Source: Gyromitra esculenta (taxonomy: Eukaryota; Ascomycota; Pezizomycetes; Pezizales; Discinaceae). From it: DNA of 64,000 nt. A program made the position numbers and the translations under genes. Below, one piece after another: positions 45,999 to 57,132 of the stretch. The notes under the pieces are model-generated. The model was not told where the DNA came from, searched no databases, and saw only the letters and a list, made by a program, of their open reading frames with translations. Location: positions 868,001 to 932,000 of the forward strand of contig JBCAML010000019.1 of NCBI GenBank assembly GCA_038503075.1, written 5' to 3'. How positions within the stretch are numbered: the first letter of the stretch is position 1; each line of letters opens with the position of its first letter.

Positions 45999-47315
45999 AT
46001 GGGGCGAGGACCCGCTAAGGACAAGGCTATCGCCCTTGCGCCCGCCACTGCTGTGCACACCAGCAACGACCTGGACGACCTGATCCGCAAACGCGACGCG
46101 GTAAGCACAGCACAACCCCCATCTCTGCCTGCCTCTCCCTGAAAATACCCCCCCACGCCGTTGTCGTGATCCCTCCCAGCCCATGACGCGTCGCTGTTGG
46201 CTTGGTCTTGCCATAATAATAGTCGACTGCCCATCGCGTGCCTCGTTTCCGCTTTTCTGCTCGTGCTGACATTTTGATAATGCCCCCCAGTTCGTCACCT
46301 CAATGACCCTGCTCCGCAACGCTGCCGAGGGCGCGTCCCGTGCTGGGCTAGCCTACTTTGACCACATTATTGGCACGGCCCCGAACGGTGACCACCCCTT
46401 CGCCTTCCAGCGCGGGGTCTCCGCGCCTGTTCGCGCCATCACCGAAGAGCCAGAGGCCGGCATGAAACGCACTCGCCGCAAGCGCGAGAAGCGGGATCCA
46501 GACCTCCCAAAGAGGCCCATGACCGCGTATCTGCTGTTCTGCAACGACGGCAGGGAAACCGTCAAGAAGGATTTAGGTGAGAACGCGACACATAAGGAAG
46601 TCATTGCGGAGCTCACAAGGCGCTGGGCGGAGGTGCCGGAGGAGCAGAAGAAGGTATGTCACCCATCTATTCTATTTTTTTTGCACGGAAACTTTAACTG
46701 ATTGAATTTTTTTTTCTTTCTCTTTTTTTTTTGTGATAGGCCTGGCAAGATCTATATCAAACGAACCGTGCGGTCTATGACAAAGATCTCGCAGAATACA
46801 AGGCTTCCAAGGACCCCCACTTCAATGCCATCCCCTCCGCTGCTGCTGCCACTCTCGCCGCTGCTGCTGCCCCCGCTGGCGGGTTTACAGCCGTCAACCA
46901 CACCGAGACTACCGGCGACTCTGAACCCGAGTCCGAGCCCGAGCACGAAGAAGAACCTGTTCCTGCACCCGCCAAGGCCCCCGAGCCTGAACCGGAACAA
47001 GAATCGGAACTCTCTGAGGCCGAGGAAGAAGTGCTTGAGGAAGTCGAGGAGGAAGAGGAAGAGGAAGAAAAGTCTCCTTCCCCGCCCCCTAAATCCCCAA
47101 CCCCACCCCCCAGACCTAAGGCCACCCCGCGCGGAAAGAAGGGCGCGGTCAATGGCACCAAGAAGACACCGCTCCCGGCAAGCCCCCCTAAGGAGAAAGA
47201 GAAGAGGAAGCGAACGTCCACCAGGAAGAAGGCAGCGGCAGAGGAAGAAGCCGTGGTTGCCGAAGAGAGCCCTAAGAAGAGGGGAAAGAAGAGAAGAAAG
47301 AGTACCGGTGATTAA
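45999..47315 (+). CDS. HMG-box DNA-binding protein
   Basis: Three exons, 45999-46100, 46291-46653 and 46740-47315; 346 residues. The HMG box spans about residues 103-175: DPDLPKRPMTAYLLFCNDGR, then KKDLGENATHKEVIAELTRRW and AWQDLYQTNRAVYDKDLAEY. The intron between exons 2 and 3 splits the box after EEQKK, a usual place. After the box come an Ala-rich stretch, a long Glu/Pro-rich acidic region (EEVEEEEEEEE) and a Lys/Arg-rich tail (KKRGKKRRKS) that looks like a nuclear localisation signal. Family knowledge: such NHP6/HMO1-like proteins bend DNA and act in chromatin. The N-terminal 90 residues are unrecognised. Start at 45999 is the first ATG after a C-rich leader. Confidence 0.88.
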
Positions 47316-49164
47316 AAACGGGCGGTCTCTCTATGTTGTAAGGTGGAAGAGAAAAAAAAGAAAGCAGTTTTTCATTGTTAAAAATTTTAGGGAACGGACG
47401 GGTTTTCCTTAACTGTTTTTTGCTGGAGGTGGTATTTTTGTGTGCGTGTGTCTGTGTGTGCGTGTCTGCCTGTGTGTGTCTGTGTGTGTGTTATGTAAGG
47501 CTTCATTGAGAAAACCATCCGTCACGTCAAAACCCTCCCCCCCTCTTTTTTTTGTTAAAAGATGAAGCGGGAATTCCGCGTGTAGTGTAGTAAATACAAA
47601 GAAAGGGCCTTTTCAGTTTTTGTAGTGTAATAAAGATTATTTTTTTATTTACAGTTTTATGGATTCCGAAAAACGCGTTTGACCAAGGTAATGGAATCCA
47701 ACTGAGTCCAACGTGCAGTACACTCTACGCCGGCGCGGCGAGAACTTCCAGTCGGGCCACGGGGTGTCCTCTTCTCTTCTCTACCCGCGCCGTTGTACAC
47801 TGGCATAACTATCACTAGGCCAAAACAAAAAACAAAAAACAAAAAACCGCCGAGTGATGATTTATGATCACGTGTGCAAGCAATCACCTCCTCTTCCTCA
47901 CCAAGCTGATGGTGATGCTAGTAGAACTGGGGTATTAGTAAGAGGGTATAGCCTGTTTTTCGCAGTTGACATATATCATAGATCTGGATTCGGAGAGAAA
48001 ATGACATCTAACTTTTATAAGAGAGGGAGGGAGGGAGAGAGAGGGTTGTAGTATACCGAGTCGAGCCCAGTCGCAGCATCCTATATATACGTGTATTTGA
48101 AACGTATATTTCGAAATCTCCCCCCAGCGACTATAGCTAGCTAGCTAGCTAACTAGCTGGTTTCTAACTCCCGCTCATTAGTCGCCGTCGCCGTCTGCAG
48201 GGAGTGTTGCGGCATTGAAGCCTTGCTTTGGTCTAGAGTTATGTGCTCAGCTGCAGCATTTGCACGGCGAATACGAGACTTGGTGAATGTGTTGTGTTTT
48301 GCGTATATTGGTTCTCAGGCCCCGCTGTGCTGGAGGGACTAGCTGGTTTGGCCGTGTAGGGAGTACGGGAAGCTCTGGTTTAAGATCTTGGGGCTGAGGC
48401 CGAAATAGTCCTGGGTGGGGGATAGAGTTATGTATTATAGAGGCTTCGGGACTGATCGTGTGTGGTTCGGGACACGATGGGAGCTCCTAAATTTCGATAC
48501 TTGGCGCTAGGGATCGTACTGCGGCATTGTAGGAGTGGTAGCTGTGGAGATGTGGACGGCTGGAGAACCCTTTGTGGCGCTGGGTCTGTATCATGGATGC
48601 ACACAGTTCGAAGAACTTGGCGTGATAGATTTGTATTTGGTAAGTAGACGGAGGTAAATAACTAGTGAAAGATTGCAAATTTAAAGGGAAGAAGAGGAAA
48701 AACATTTGTTATCACTCGCGTTCACCTAAGTAGATGGATTGTTGTTGTTATTGTTTATCCATTAGATATGTTCAACCCGAAGGTTATGGTACTCTTCGCA
48801 ACACACTAAAACAAAAACAAGACTAAACAAAAACCAAAACTAACTTCCATACACAAACCGCATTTCCGTAATGCTGGATGTCCACTTTCTCTACTCAAAG
48901 TGGTAAGTATAATAAACAATTTATCAGCCGTAAACCACATTCAGAACTTTTTCTCTTACAGCTATCTCACTCATCCTAATCCACTCCCTTCCTCTCCCTC
49001 CTCCCAGCAGTACTATGATTCTCGACACACGACCACCCCATCTTGTCAAACTTGGTCGCCTCCACTTTTAGCGTCTTCCTTGACTGCTTTCCAATCTCTC
49101 TATCCCACCAAGCAGATGGATCCTACATTGCTATAGTGGCAATCTGAAGACTTCTTCACGGAAA
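47316..49164. other. Intergenic, no gene seen
   Basis: Contains a GT-rich tract (about 47438-47492), an A-rich ACAAAAAA tract near 47824 and a TAGC repeat near 48135-48158. Open frames are short and unrecognised. Confidence 0.5.
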
Positions 49165-52100
49165 TTATTTATCACTCTTAGTCTTCCACAGTTGTAGTCC
49201 CTCAGCCATCTCTTCGACCGAAAAATGATCTGGGCTCACCCAATCTGCGTCGGCGTAGATATTTTTAGTGATGGTCATTTTCCCTGCCGCGATCATCTCG
49301 CTGCCTAATTCTGAGAGTTCTGGGTACACAGCGGCGGTGGGTTTGGGGTCTTTGAAGACCGATACATCGGATGCCCTCCCCTGACGAAAGAAGTTGGGCT
49401 TCTTCAACTCAGCGGCACCAAAGGGCTGCATCGAGATTTCCGAGGCGTCACTCACATATAGAACTGCACCACTCTCAAGGTCACTTACCAAGTGAGCGAG
49501 GGAATGTTCAGAGGTGACATTATCAGCCGAGTGTTGAATATTAGGTGCACGGAGGAGCATGCAGTCGACATGCGCTTGCTTCGGGGTGCCGTAGAGGTAA
49601 AACGGCATTCCGTTCACGGGGTAGCTGGGCCACGGTACTTAGCGCGTAGGTCTTGCTGCTTCAAAATACGTACGCTGGTGACTTCCACTTCCTTGACAAG
49701 ACTCATTCTAAAGTATTTGGGATTAATAAATCTTGCAAAATGATCGTTGGAAGTGATACATACCCATCACCATAATTGATATCTGCCTTAAAAGTTCCTT
49801 TATCTAGGATATCTGGAAGTTTCATTTGTCAAGCCTTCAAAACGAACGGGGTTCCGGGACAAACCTTTCTTGCCTCGACATATTTCTCCATGACTTTGGT
49901 TTGAGTTTTGGCAGTGATAATGAGCTGTTGGCGATTCTCCGCCTCGTAGAACAAGGGTTTGTACACAAGATAAAGCTTCTTAATACCTTGCATAACGAAG
50001 GTATGGTCTGTTTCGTCGACTGAAACGCTTTCTGCAATACTAAGTAGTCAGTATAGAAATATAAAAGATGAATTTTGAAGTCTAGGAATAGAAAAACTGC
50101 GATCACATACTGCGACCTCCTCTTTCACAGCCCCTTTAAAGATCTCGGCTTACTTCGCGATGAAATTCCTTTCAGTCGGGAATGGTGATATTGTTACACT
50201 GCTTACTGTTTACTATTTCATTCGGCAAATCCAACCGTCAGGCTATGGTGTTCTTGACGCACAAGCAAAATACACAACACAAACAAACCAACACCCAAAT
50301 AACAAAACAAAACAAAACAAAACTCAACCCAAATCAAACGTACGCTCATTCGCCTACCATCCCCATTACTCTTCTTCACACGCCCTCTGTTCTTCCGCAT
50401 GACCTATAGGCATCGTTACGTTCCTAGGAACAAATAGATCCTACCACCCTTAAGTCTAAGGCGCTCCTTGAAATTAGTCGCACAACCGCCATATTCATGT
50501 TGTAGAAACTCGATGGATGTGAGAAAGAAGGGAGCTTTAGCAGGTAGCTTATTAGGCGACGAAGTTGAGGTTACTTGCTTCCTCCACGGCGTCGTTTAGG
50601 GTTCCCATCAGGAAGACGGAAATTGCCCGCAAGCACATTGACGATCAAATCTGAGCCAAGAGCGCCGAGAAACCTCATCGCTTTCGGGCTCTGTCTTACT
50701 TCCCAGTTGTTCTTGCCAAGGATAAGTTCACGAATAGCTTTCCTCTCCTCGACCTTGTCTGGAGTTGAACCTTTGGCTTCTTCTGATGGAAGCATATTAA
50801 AGGGATAACTACGAAGTCCTTGTTATCCATAGTGGTCTAATGGACAAACAGCCATAAGGATAGGAAATATTAACAGTTGTTCACTTGAGAGTTGGTGTTT
50901 TGACCAAGCCTCGGACTTACCCTGCTACATGTGAGCATAGTTTCGCTGAATAGACCGCCATACCCCCTTTCGTTTAGGCCGATGACATTATGGGACAGGG
51001 AAGCTGCACCTACAGCAGCACCAGGCTTACTAGTAGTCATACAAAGAAAAAAAGAGTCAGCTTCTTGTGATTCCTAAGACCGACGAAAAAAGAATACAAG
51101 TTCTTACCCTTCCTCAGCGCCGTAAATCCCGATGCTCTCGGCGATAGGATCCTTGGAGACGTATGGGGCTGTCTATGTTACTAGATATTTCATTATGTTG
51201 CCCTGGTAGCACAGTGCGCTGGCTGAGTATGGAATATACCCAGTCTTGCGCGGGTCAATAGTTACAGAGTCAGCACGACATTGATGAAGTAGCTGATTTG
51301 TGGTATTCCCCCGTAGGGGGAGGTGAAGACTCATAATCACCTGGATCTTTGAAGGAGGCTTTTGGGAGTGTGGCTGCAAAATAACCTCCCCAAACGGGGT
51401 CGGCGTGAACAATGGAAGATATGTCTTTTTCTTAGAATTTCTCACGGAGCTCGACGACCTTGGCAAGAAGATCCACGACACCCTCCTCTGTCGTGCCAGT
51501 AATTGCTACCACCGCATATACTACATATTTTTCTTTGAGCTGTTCGTTCAAAAGCCGTTCTAATTCTTCAACGTCGAGGCGCCCGCCGTTATCAACATGG
51601 ACGTCGACAACGTTGTTAGAACTGATACTAGTGATAGCTAGGTCCACCAAGATCTAGATTAATTTCACCTGAGGCATAGTAGTATGATTCTAGCACTCAC
51701 CGGCACCCTTGGGCCACAAATAATGCTTAGTGGCTGAAACCATATACTGTATGGGCAAAATCCTAAATCCCTTCCCGAAGACGTCGTTTCCAGCTGATTG
51801 GATACTATAATTTTCTGAAACCTTCTGCCAGTAATGTGATGAGACGCCATACTCCTTTTGAAACCTTTCGGGGATATCCAGGATCATGAAAACTTTAAGG
51901 TTAAGTAGGTCCTACATATACATGCTAAATTTATTGAATAATTTTGGCTCGCCGCCTTTGTAAGTTTCAGCCTTGAGAGTATCGGAGATGAACAGAACAG
52001 TGTGGTCCGCGAGGCATGGCCGCTCGAGGCCTCGACTCGAGCCAGTACGAGGTTGGGAGCTCACGAGCACGAGGTGCCTCGAGGCATGTGTAGCTGCTCG

Positions 52101-52992
52101 CCTCGAGCCGCTCGAGCATTCAAGTTAAATCATAAGTTGATTGTTGTTTAGACGAGCCTGTATGTCCCAGGACCGTTACTAGGCATGATTGGTGGAAAAA
52201 AAATAGCTATAGTTTGGGGGATGTTTCTAGCGAAACAGCGTGACTTTATAATATCCTAGCTAGTGGCTCTTTTTTTTAAAACTTTTTTAGTATATATCTC
52301 GAGTTTATCGAGCCACCTCGAGCCGACTCGAGGCAGCCCCCCCATGTGCTCGAGCTGCTCGAGGCAGGCCCTCAAATGTACGAGCGGCCTCGAGGCATAC
52401 CCATCCGCTCGCCTCGAGGCGCCTCGTGGACCACACTGGAACAGAAGTTCTTTTTACATAGCTTTCTTAAGTGAAATTGGGCAGAACTTTAAATTTCGGG
52501 CTAGAAAAGGTAGTAGCTTCTACTGGTCGTGCGAAAATCGTAAATAAATGAAAAAAAAAGTTGCATATTTGAATTTTACCAGTCTTATAGACCATAGTTA
52601 GCGCCAATCAAACTATTGTTGATAACCATTCGCTTTTTATATCAAGCAAAACGTAAGAATTTGCTTACAACATCGACTCCAAGCTAGCTACCATTCCATC
52701 GCGTGTGATGTGACTCCATGCAACTGGTAGGCCTTCCGGGTTCTCTGGATCGAGATTGTACCTGAGCATTGTGCAAAGCTGCCCACCAACCATCATCTCG
52801 AGCAAAATGGTGATTGGGTTGGTCTTGATAGTGACGCTATTTGGATTGTGGAGCATAGTCGTTGAGTAGCCTAGGATGGCTAACATACAGGTATCACACG
52901 TCATATGTGAACCGTAAAGAGTTGACTAAAAAGGGATTGAATTCTTGTTGAGAAGATTGGAAAGCCTATCAGCGCAGTTTTCGAGTTTTGCT
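49165..52992 (-). pseudogene. Group II PLP-dependent decarboxylase (tyrosine/glutamate decarboxylase-like), degraded
   Basis: Read on the minus strand. Family segments in order: KLENCADRLSNLLNKNSIPF, LGYSTTMLHNPNSV, GGQLCTMLRYNLDPENPEG, HITRDGMVASLES, ARNLKFCPISLKKAM, LDIPERFQKEYGV, VYAVVAITGTTEEG, IVHADPVWGGYF, TIDPRKTGYIPYSA (the Lys is the PLP lysine), GSDLIVNVLAGNFRLPDG, FYLYGTPKQAHVDCMLLRA. In-frame stops lie at 52926-52928, 52454-52456, 51912-51914, 51432-51434 and 51173-51175; frameshifts near 51285 and 49625. The stops at 51912 and 51173 replace tryptophans (TGG to TAG) and that at 51432 fits CAA to TAA. A 441-bp MITE interrupts the exon at 51998-52438. The usual His before the PLP Lys is Arg. 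Normally such enzymes decarboxylate aromatic or acidic amino acids. This copy is dead. The 5' end is not resolved. Confidence 0.85.
51998..52438. mobile_element. hAT-type MITE inserted in the decarboxylase pseudogene
   Basis: 441 bp, with ends CAGTGTGGTCCGCGAGGC and, on the complement, CAGTGTGGTCCACGAGGC. A perfect 8-bp target duplication GAACAGAA flanks it (51990-51997, 52439-52446). CAGTG ends with an 8-bp duplication are diagnostic for hAT. The subterminal regions are packed with CTCGAG/CCTCGAGG motifs on both sides, probably transposase-binding sites. No transposase frame. Confidence 0.92.
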
Positions 52993-55900
52993 ACCTGCCA
53001 TAGGTAGGTATATATTTAGGCGAGTCTTTCATAGCGGAAGTGACGAATTTCTGGTGGAAAACTGTATCAGCACTGAGTACGATAAAATGGGAGAGGAGGG
53101 AAACAGTACCCCATTAGTAGGGTAATAAGACGTTCCAGCACGTCTTTGCTGGGCAATAACAGAGTTTATGCAAGACTTGAGCTATTCAAAGTTCTTAGCT
53201 TATGGGCCAAGGAACCCCATGCTAACGGCCTGGTTTTAAGTGTTGACCTCCACTGAGGGACCGATCTATTCCCTAGAGGAATTTGACGGTCAGACACTTT
53301 CGAAACCGAAAAACATTGTAGGTAATTTTTCATGAAGATGGGGGATAGAGGATTTAGTGATCTAGCCGTCTGAGGGGGGCAGATGCTAGCCTTTATATAA
53401 GGTTAGTGTCATTCATCAATCCTCACTCGAAAAAGCTTTTTAGATAGGCACTAAAGGTCTATGTGACAATTTTACGCCACGAAGTGTCCATCATACTTTC
53501 CACCATCTAGATTAAGGGGGTAATAGAAAGGGAGAAAGAAGGAATCGTCATTATGCAAGGATACGATCATGAGAGGCACTTTCTCCCATGGTCGCATTTC
53601 AGCTAAAGGATTAAGGTTGGTTTAACAAGGGAATGGAGGATCGGCATTTGGTCAACTAAGGATCGTAGTAGTACTGGATGGTAACAGTTGTTTAGTGCCA
53701 CGGAGAAAAGGTAGACGCATTGGTTTACATGAGAGCTAACGATCTAACAAAGCACTTGGCAATAATCATGACGGGTGTAAAAAATTGCGGGGTTCTTTGC
53801 CAGGCTCAGCCGCGGGCTTCAATCCTATTTTTGGTATTACTTCGCCAATGCATTACTCTCTGATGTAGATGTCTTACATGCCAGAAGCCGTAGAATCCAA
53901 CGGGCGTTCATGGGAGAATACCGTTAGTACAGCTGCTGGCTGAGTGATCTTGGAAGCGGAGAAGGTGTTGAAGTCCAGAAGGTGATGTCTACGAGTTGCT
54001 TGGCCCCGGAAACGGCAATTATACGTGCATTGAAGTAGTGACCGGACAAGGGCATGGGTGGTACTGGTGGTCGCCAGGTTGCTCGTTGTTGCAGCAAAAA
54101 AGTTTATTTTCGGGTAGTAAAGGGATTGATATGTGTATTAGAGCTGTCTATGCGTAAAATGTAAAGACAATGCATGTACGAGTTTTGGTGGTTGATATGT
54201 GTTGCGATAATGGCACGCTGATCGGTCCGAAGGTGTACGTGTGGATTGATTATGTTTGTAGTGTAACACCAACACTGATGTATGTCTTGCAGAGCATACT
54301 TCAGTATTCCTCGTCACAGGATGCATTGGCTTGGGGATACCACTGCTGTAGCTTCTCTCGAAAAACAAATCTCGAAACTTAATTTCTGGTCCATATACTT
54401 TGAGGGGTAAAAAAAGACCCTCGAGATATATAACTCAGAACCTGGTTCTTTTTTAATTACGAATTTAACCTCGGACCTTGAGCACCACCTCCATGATATC
54501 ATCTCAAACTCCTAGCCATAGGCAGCCTCTCCACTTAAAGGTTAGCGAGTCGGAAGCCTAGGTACATGTATAGATAGATTCTTGGTGAGTAAGTTATGCG
54601 TATGCATGAAAGCCTCAACCAGCCATCTCTTAGGATGAGATGTTTTTGTTGATGACCTCTTTTGTTTTTAATCTTTGTGTGAGATCTTTTATTTACGATG
54701 GACCGATGTGGTCTGACTTAGGTTTGAAGGATATGAGGTTTAGAGTTTGAGGGCTTTTTCCAAATTCACTTCTTTTCTTGGGTGTATTTCTTTCCTCCCG
54801 TCTCATACGTACATCTTTAACTCACGTCAGGATTGTTGATATGAACCTTCCTTTACTCTTGCTACCATAGCAATTAAGTGATGGTACTTTGCTTTACTTA
54901 ATTGTCAAATCTAGAGATATCGTTAGCGATGCCCCTTCGCACCCTACCCAAAACTTAGTTTAAAGATCAAAATCCACGGTTAACAGGACGTATACTCTGA
55001 TCTCAAGTAGGCGGTTGGCATTGCTACGGAAGCGTAGCACACTACTATAATATAGCTAACATACCGCGGCCGTCATATGCTAGGTTATAATTGCAACTGC
55101 AATATAGGAATAATAGGTAGTAGGGATATCACACGCATCTCCTAAAAACCAAAAACAAACTTTTCCTATTTCCTTTCACGCTAGATATCCTTGCTTATTT
55201 AGTTCATTGGCCCGTAGCCAGTACCTAGTATAGTGGAGAACATTAGATAGCGGATCGAAAACTTACGGTTCTAGAGCGGTTTGTACGAATACACAGATCA
55301 TTACTTGGCTCTACTGGCAAAATGGTGGTTTTCTTCTCTTATAAGCTCAAGTAACCCAAAATTACTTCCCTTTGTAGTATACAAGGCTACTAGGTGCGTT
55401 CTATCGCTAAATTCTCTGGGGTATCTGGCACGCGCTCCCGGTTGATTAATGATACTAGCGATTTTCACTGCTCAAATCAATTTTTCTCAGTCAACTTAAC
55501 CCCACACCACAACATACATATAATTTGCCAAAGTGGCTATGGCTAGCAAAATTGTTCCATATTCCCTCCTATATAGCGTGGAAGTTCTAGCCCCAAATTC
55601 CTGTTTAAATCAAGGAAAAAAATGGAGGTTTAACAAAGAGCAACATGCATGAGAGCCAGGAAAACAATGAACAACCAAACATGCAGGATACCACGCATAC
55701 TTCTAGAATTTGCCAGCTTCTAATTTTTAAAGAGAAATTAAAGGCTGAGAGAGGCAACACTTGCTGGATCGCCGAACTCAAGTATATCAAAATCCGATTT
55801 CAAACTGAGTAAGGTAATCTTTATAGTTAGGAAGTTCGCTCGCCCCCCAATTCTGAAGTACTGACGGTAGGCGGTACCAATAGCTTTGACAGGATTCTTC

Positions 55901-56119
55901 TAATTGTTGTAGCTATCACTTCAATTCACCGTGCTAGCCCCGTCCATACCTCCCCAGATCCAGGCCTAACCGCTTTTGATTCTCATGGAACATCGCCGCC
56001 TCCGCTATAGGTCGCCCAATACTCCCCCAGCCGCAGCCAAAAGCCGTGAGTTGGAGCTTGTAAAGAAATTTGTGACTTCCCCCGGTGGGTCCTTGGATTA
56101 AGGAATTAGGGCCCATGTA
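52993..56119. other. Intergenic, no gene seen
   Basis: About 3 kb of AT-rich DNA rich in stops between the two pseudogenes. No clear inverted repeats or coding regions were recognised. Confidence 0.45.
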
Positions 56120-56990
56120 ACTGACTGCTCTGAGAGTCTCATTGGGTGCGCTTCATCCCATCTCGTTTCCGTGACTTGACCACAGTAGTCTTCGTCACCG
56201 CTAATCTAGATCGTAATCGCATACTCCAACGTAGGGTATGGATTTGTTCCAACACAGCTTGCGTGGAAATGGTGTTATAAAGCGTGGCGTCTTCTGCAAA
56301 AGCCGCAATCGCCATTACTGCAGAGTCCCCGTATGCCCCCTGGTTCATAAGAAGCGGTTGCTGGATAGTCTGTCCATCTCGTTCTAGGCCTGAGCGCGAA
56401 TCCTCGTGATCGTGGCGAGATACACCGTCGTATCTGCCGCTGTCCGTCCCGATGACGGAGACTCACGAAGTATTTCCGCTGCAGCGATCATGTACGTTGT
56501 ATCTTCGCCTCCTCAGATCTGCTCATTGAGGTGATTGAGCATCGTAGACCACCAACGGGCTACAGTGGATGGTCGTGTCAGTCAAGTAGAGTTTCCGGCA
56601 GCATACCAACCCAAGGCGAGGATGTATGCAGCTTTCTCATCGCCCTGGAGTGGGACGTTGTGTCCATCTGCACCAACCTAGACTACCTCTGCATGTAGTC
56701 CGCTTATAGACCAAGTTACAGATTCGAGGAAATTGGGTTTGGCGGTAGTGTTGTCGAGGGCGATCGTGAAGGGTGCCTTGTTTGCGATTAGATTCTGTTG
56801 AGGAGAGCGCGGCTATGGTATATACCAGGATGCGTGAATCCACTCGACTTTGACTCTTTGCGAGTTGGAAGACTGGTACGGAATTGGAGAGCTACGTGAG
56901 GATGGATGAAAACGCTTCCGGCAAACAAAACTTCTGAGAAAATGGCACGAGTGATCAATACTGCAGTTAGGGAAGAGACAGAGTAATGAT
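56120..56990 (-). pseudogene. Alginate-lyase-like (polysaccharide lyase) gene relic
   Basis: Pieces of one protein appear in shifting frames on the minus strand, in family order: GFTHPGIYHSRALLNRI, ADGHNVPLQGDEKAAYILAL, GWYAAGNST, YMIAAAEILRES, NQGAYGDSAVMAIAAFAEDA, NPYPTLEYAITI, and GQVTETRWDEAH, a damaged form of the G-Q-x-x-E-x-GRDQ-x-H motif of the alginate lyase/heparinase-like (PF05426-type) fungal proteins. Stops interrupt it: TGA after GNST at 56582-56584 and others that could come from CGA or CAG codons. There is also a frameshift after LLNRI. A hydrophobic segment upstream (about 56920-56990) may be the old signal peptide. Live members act on acidic polysaccharides outside the cell. 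Family call is from memory of motifs and moderately sure; the pseudogene state is clear. Confidence 0.6.
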
Positions 56991-57132
56991 GAGGGCAGAA
57001 AACTCGATAGAGGAGAGAATGTCGATATCTTATATGGATTTGTGCAAGATAGGCATAAGCTGAAGCCAATCCATACGACGTACCTCGATCATTATAGTGT
57101 TTATCGTACTTTAAACCCTTGTAATAGTACAA

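Noticed and set aside
48120..48170. TAGC repeat as a possible regulatory palindrome
   Set aside because: A simple tetranucleotide repeat is enough to explain it.
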